A stretch of 64,000 nt of DNA from the NCBI GenBank assembly GCA_049115735.1, contig JAGDZP010000004.1, positions 581,341 to 645,340 on the forward strand, read 5' to 3'. This document shows positions 62,248-64,000 of the stretch, in pieces. The position numbers and the translations under genes were made by a program. Positions within the stretch are counted from its first letter, which is position 1, and each line of letters starts with the position of its first letter. Below the pieces are notes generated by a model. That model ran no database searches and had not been told where the DNA came from. It saw nothing but the letters and a program-made list of their open reading frames with translations. Source of the stretch: CAXBNB01 sp049115735 (GTDB lineage Bacteria; Bacteroidota; Bacteroidia; Cytophagales; Cyclobacteriaceae).

Positions 62248-63849
62248 CTAGTTAACCAACTTTCTTACGACGTATAGCCCATCGGTATGCTGAACTTTTT
62301 CCCACTCCCTATTGTCAATAACATATTTCTGAATTACTTGCCCAGGGCCGTAAAAAATCTCTCCAGTAATTTCGCTTTTTTTCTCAAATTCAACATCATG
62401 AAACATAACAATACCTCCTTTTTTAACTAACACAGACCAATCCAGCCAGTCTTTTTCAACAGCATCAAAATTGTGGTTCCCATCAATAAATACTAAATCA
62501 AGTTTCAACTCTAGCTGTAACCTTATTTCATAGCTAAATCCTCTTTTGACAGTAATCAAATCCCAAACGCCCAGGTCGGTCATATTGTCCTTAAACTTTG
62601 AATACAAATCCAGTTTCTTACTTACAGTACTGGCTATTCTCGAATATTGGATTTCTGATTCTAAGTCCCCTTCAGCATTGAAAGGATCAATCGCTAAAAT
62701 TTCTCCCTTCCCGGCGTTATCTTTCATGGATTTTGCAAGAATATAGGTACTTTTTCCCAACCATGAACCGATTTCAACTGCTCGGATATTTGAAATTCCA
62801 CTGGATATCAATTTCATTGTTTCATACAAGGTTTTCGCTTCGTGATCAGTAAGCCAGCCACCAATATGAATATGCTTAACATATTTATGTGAATCCAAGC
62901 CGTTTCTAAAAATATATGTAATCTCACTTTTTTTCCGAACAAGAAACGCCAGAATACGACTATATACCTTTATCAGTCTCATTATCTTCATTTTCATTTT
63001 GAGTATTACAAAGTGAAGTCTTAATGCCAAATAAACTCGCTTAGACTCTCTTAAAGGAATTCTGACAACTTCAATTCTTTCTGCTAATTTAGGTTTGTAC
63101 CCAGCTGGTACCCGTTTGGTATGGGTTGAATTTTCACCGAATCCTATATTTTTAACAAGACGTTTATTAGGATGCAGACACAATCCTTGCTTGAGAAATA
63201 TACTGGTATGCCACTTAATCGCCCAAGTTCTTAATCTTCCCTCGCGATTTGCTTCAAGTTGACTGATATACCCTCTGCGCCTGTCGAATTTGTCAAAACG
63301 AGGAGATTCTTGCAACTTCTGGATGAGATGTTTTGTGTCCGTTATATAATGTTTCCAAGCTCTTCTCCAAGTTCCCCACCCCCAGCAAGAAGCTTCATCA
63401 TAAAACAAATTTTTTCTTAATGGTATTACCGAAGGAAAAATATTTGCAGCAATATGATAAACCCTATTTTCGTTTTCGTATAAATCCAATGCTTCATTCA
63501 TGAAAGTTAAAAAGCCAACACTCGTAAGAAGATCATCCTCTAGTACAATAATTTTATCAAACTTCTCTAATACACTGCTGACCCCCAGTTCAACAGAGCA
63601 AGCGAGCCCGTGATTATCTTGCCTTTCAACTAATGTTACTTTTCTGAATCTGTCTTCACTTCGAACCATTGACCTTACTTGATCAATTAATTGAACATCT
63701 GAGATATTATGATTTCTTGGTCCGTCAGAAAACACTATCAGTTCACTCTGATCGGAAAGATAATTGTGAGCTAATGAATCTAACGTTAGCTTTGTATGAA
63801 TTGGTCTATTAAAAACAAATAAGCAAATTGGTGCTAATTCTGTTTTCAT
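62248..63849 (-). CDS. glycosyltransferase-methyltransferase fusion protein
   Basis: 533 residues in two parts. The N-terminal domain (about 1-300) is a GT-A/GNT-I-like sugar transferase: PICLFVFNRPIHTKLTLDSL, IIVLEDDLLTSVGFLTFMNEAL (acidic donor motif) and SCWGWGTWRRAWK. The C-terminal domain (about 345-533) is a class I methyltransferase: AVEIGSWLGKSTYILAK (motif I), ILAIDPFN, and LVFIDGNHNFDAVEKDW, like Methyltransf_24. It could add and methylate a sugar in one protein. No frameshift is seen; the linker (about 300-345) has charged, basic character. Confidence 0.85.
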   Translation of the reverse strand: MKTELAPICLFVFNRPIHTKLTLDSLAHNYLSDQSELIVFSDGPRNHNISDVQLIDQVRSMVRSEDRFRKVTLVERQDNHGLACSVELGVSSVLEKFDKIIVLEDDLLTSVGFLTFMNEALDLYENENRVYHIAANIFPSVIPLRKNLFYDEASCWGWGTWRRAWKHYITDTKHLIQKLQESPRFDKFDRRRGYISQLEANREGRLRTWAIKWHTSIFLKQGLCLHPNKRLVKNIGFGENSTHTKRVPAGYKPKLAERIEVVRIPLRESKRVYLALRLHFVILKMKMKIMRLIKVYSRILAFLVRKKSEITYIFRNGLDSHKYVKHIHIGGWLTDHEAKTLYETMKLISSGISNIRAVEIGSWLGKSTYILAKSMKDNAGKGEILAIDPFNAEGDLESEIQYSRIASTVSKKLDLYSKFKDNMTDLGVWDLITVKRGFSYEIRLQLELKLDLVFIDGNHNFDAVEKDWLDWSVLVKKGGIVMFHDVEFEKKSEITGEIFYGPGQVIQKYVIDNREWEKVQHTDGLYVVRKLVN

Positions 63850-63891
63850 GGAAAGTCAAATTATAAAACAACAAATATCCTATTTTAAATC

Positions 63892-64000
63892 ATGAGATAT
63901 GGCATTTATATTTTTTTCTCTTTTTTATTTCACGAAATATTAGCTCAGCCGAGTTCCTCCTTTACTATTAATACTACGGTTTGCCGAAACGAATCTATTG
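63892..64000 (+). CDS. secreted protein, 3' truncated by window end
   Basis: A short open frame from ATG 63892 to the right edge. It begins with a basic start and hydrophobic core, then ILAQPSSS, a signal-peptidase-type cleavage site, followed by FTINTTVCRNESI. The cysteine-containing start after the signal recalls PKD-like or adhesin modules of Bacteroidota surface proteins, though too little is visible to assign a family. It lies 42 bases from the fusion gene on the opposite strand. Confidence 0.55.
   Translation, partial: MRYGIYIFFSFLFHEILAQPSSSFTINTTVCRNESI

Overview
The window reads as chromosomal DNA of a Bacteroidota bacterium, most likely a marine-type member of Cytophagales. The clues are a type IX secretion (T9SS) sorting-tail protein, a PorE-like OmpA protein, a long Lgt, clustered SurA-like isomerases, and promoters of the Bacteroidota type (TTTG, about 19 bases, TAnnTTTG). 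No tRNA, rRNA, CRISPR array, insertion sequence or plasmid/phage module was seen. No stretch over 300 bases lacks a gene; the two longest gaps are about 225 bases each.

Layout. 1-10.7 kb: housekeeping and envelope genes (membrane acyltransferase-like protein, gamma-glutamylcyclotransferase fold, ElaA-type GNAT, MORN-repeat protein, fabH, PorE-like protein, degenerate SRAP protein, YheT-like hydrolase, pyruvate dehydrogenase E2 with two lipoyl domains, hslV). 10.9-15.1 kb: a minus-strand operon with D-threonine aldolase/D-serine dehydratase-like, class IV aminotransferase, sulfotransferase and sulfatase genes. 15.3-20.7 kb: trkA-trkH potassium uptake, lgt and a T9SS cargo protein. 20.8-26 kb: three SurA/PpiC-like periplasmic chaperones and a MoxR ATPase. 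26-28.8 kb: a SpoIIE-type phosphatase / STAS / anti-sigma kinase partner-switching module. 29-36.5 kb: amidase lipoprotein, AraC and membrane-bound LuxR regulators, a zinc-ribbon protein, small membrane proteins, a secreted double-VOC protein and a TPR protein.

36.5-63.8 kb is one large surface-glycan locus. It holds a Wzm/Wzt ABC exporter, about fourteen glycosyltransferase or glycosyltransferase-like proteins, nine methyltransferase domains (one fused to a glycosyltransferase), a DegT-type sugar aminotransferase with a cupin partner, and a sulfotransferase. No Wzx, Wzy or initiating phospho-sugar transferase is present, so an ABC-exported O-antigen-type polymer is the natural reading. Most genes overlap by 4-40 bases, and several use TTG or GTG starts. 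A truncated secreted protein begins at the right edge.

Items worth a second look: a SRAP protein in which all four active-site positions are changed; a sulfotransferase-sulfatase operon with D-amino-acid-type enzymes; a perfect 15-bp inverted repeat between divergent genes; a 130-bp nested inverted-repeat element just before the glycan operon; a heptamer repeat starting in a stop codon; an Rsb-like module without its sigma factor; and a glycosyltransferase-methyltransferase fusion.
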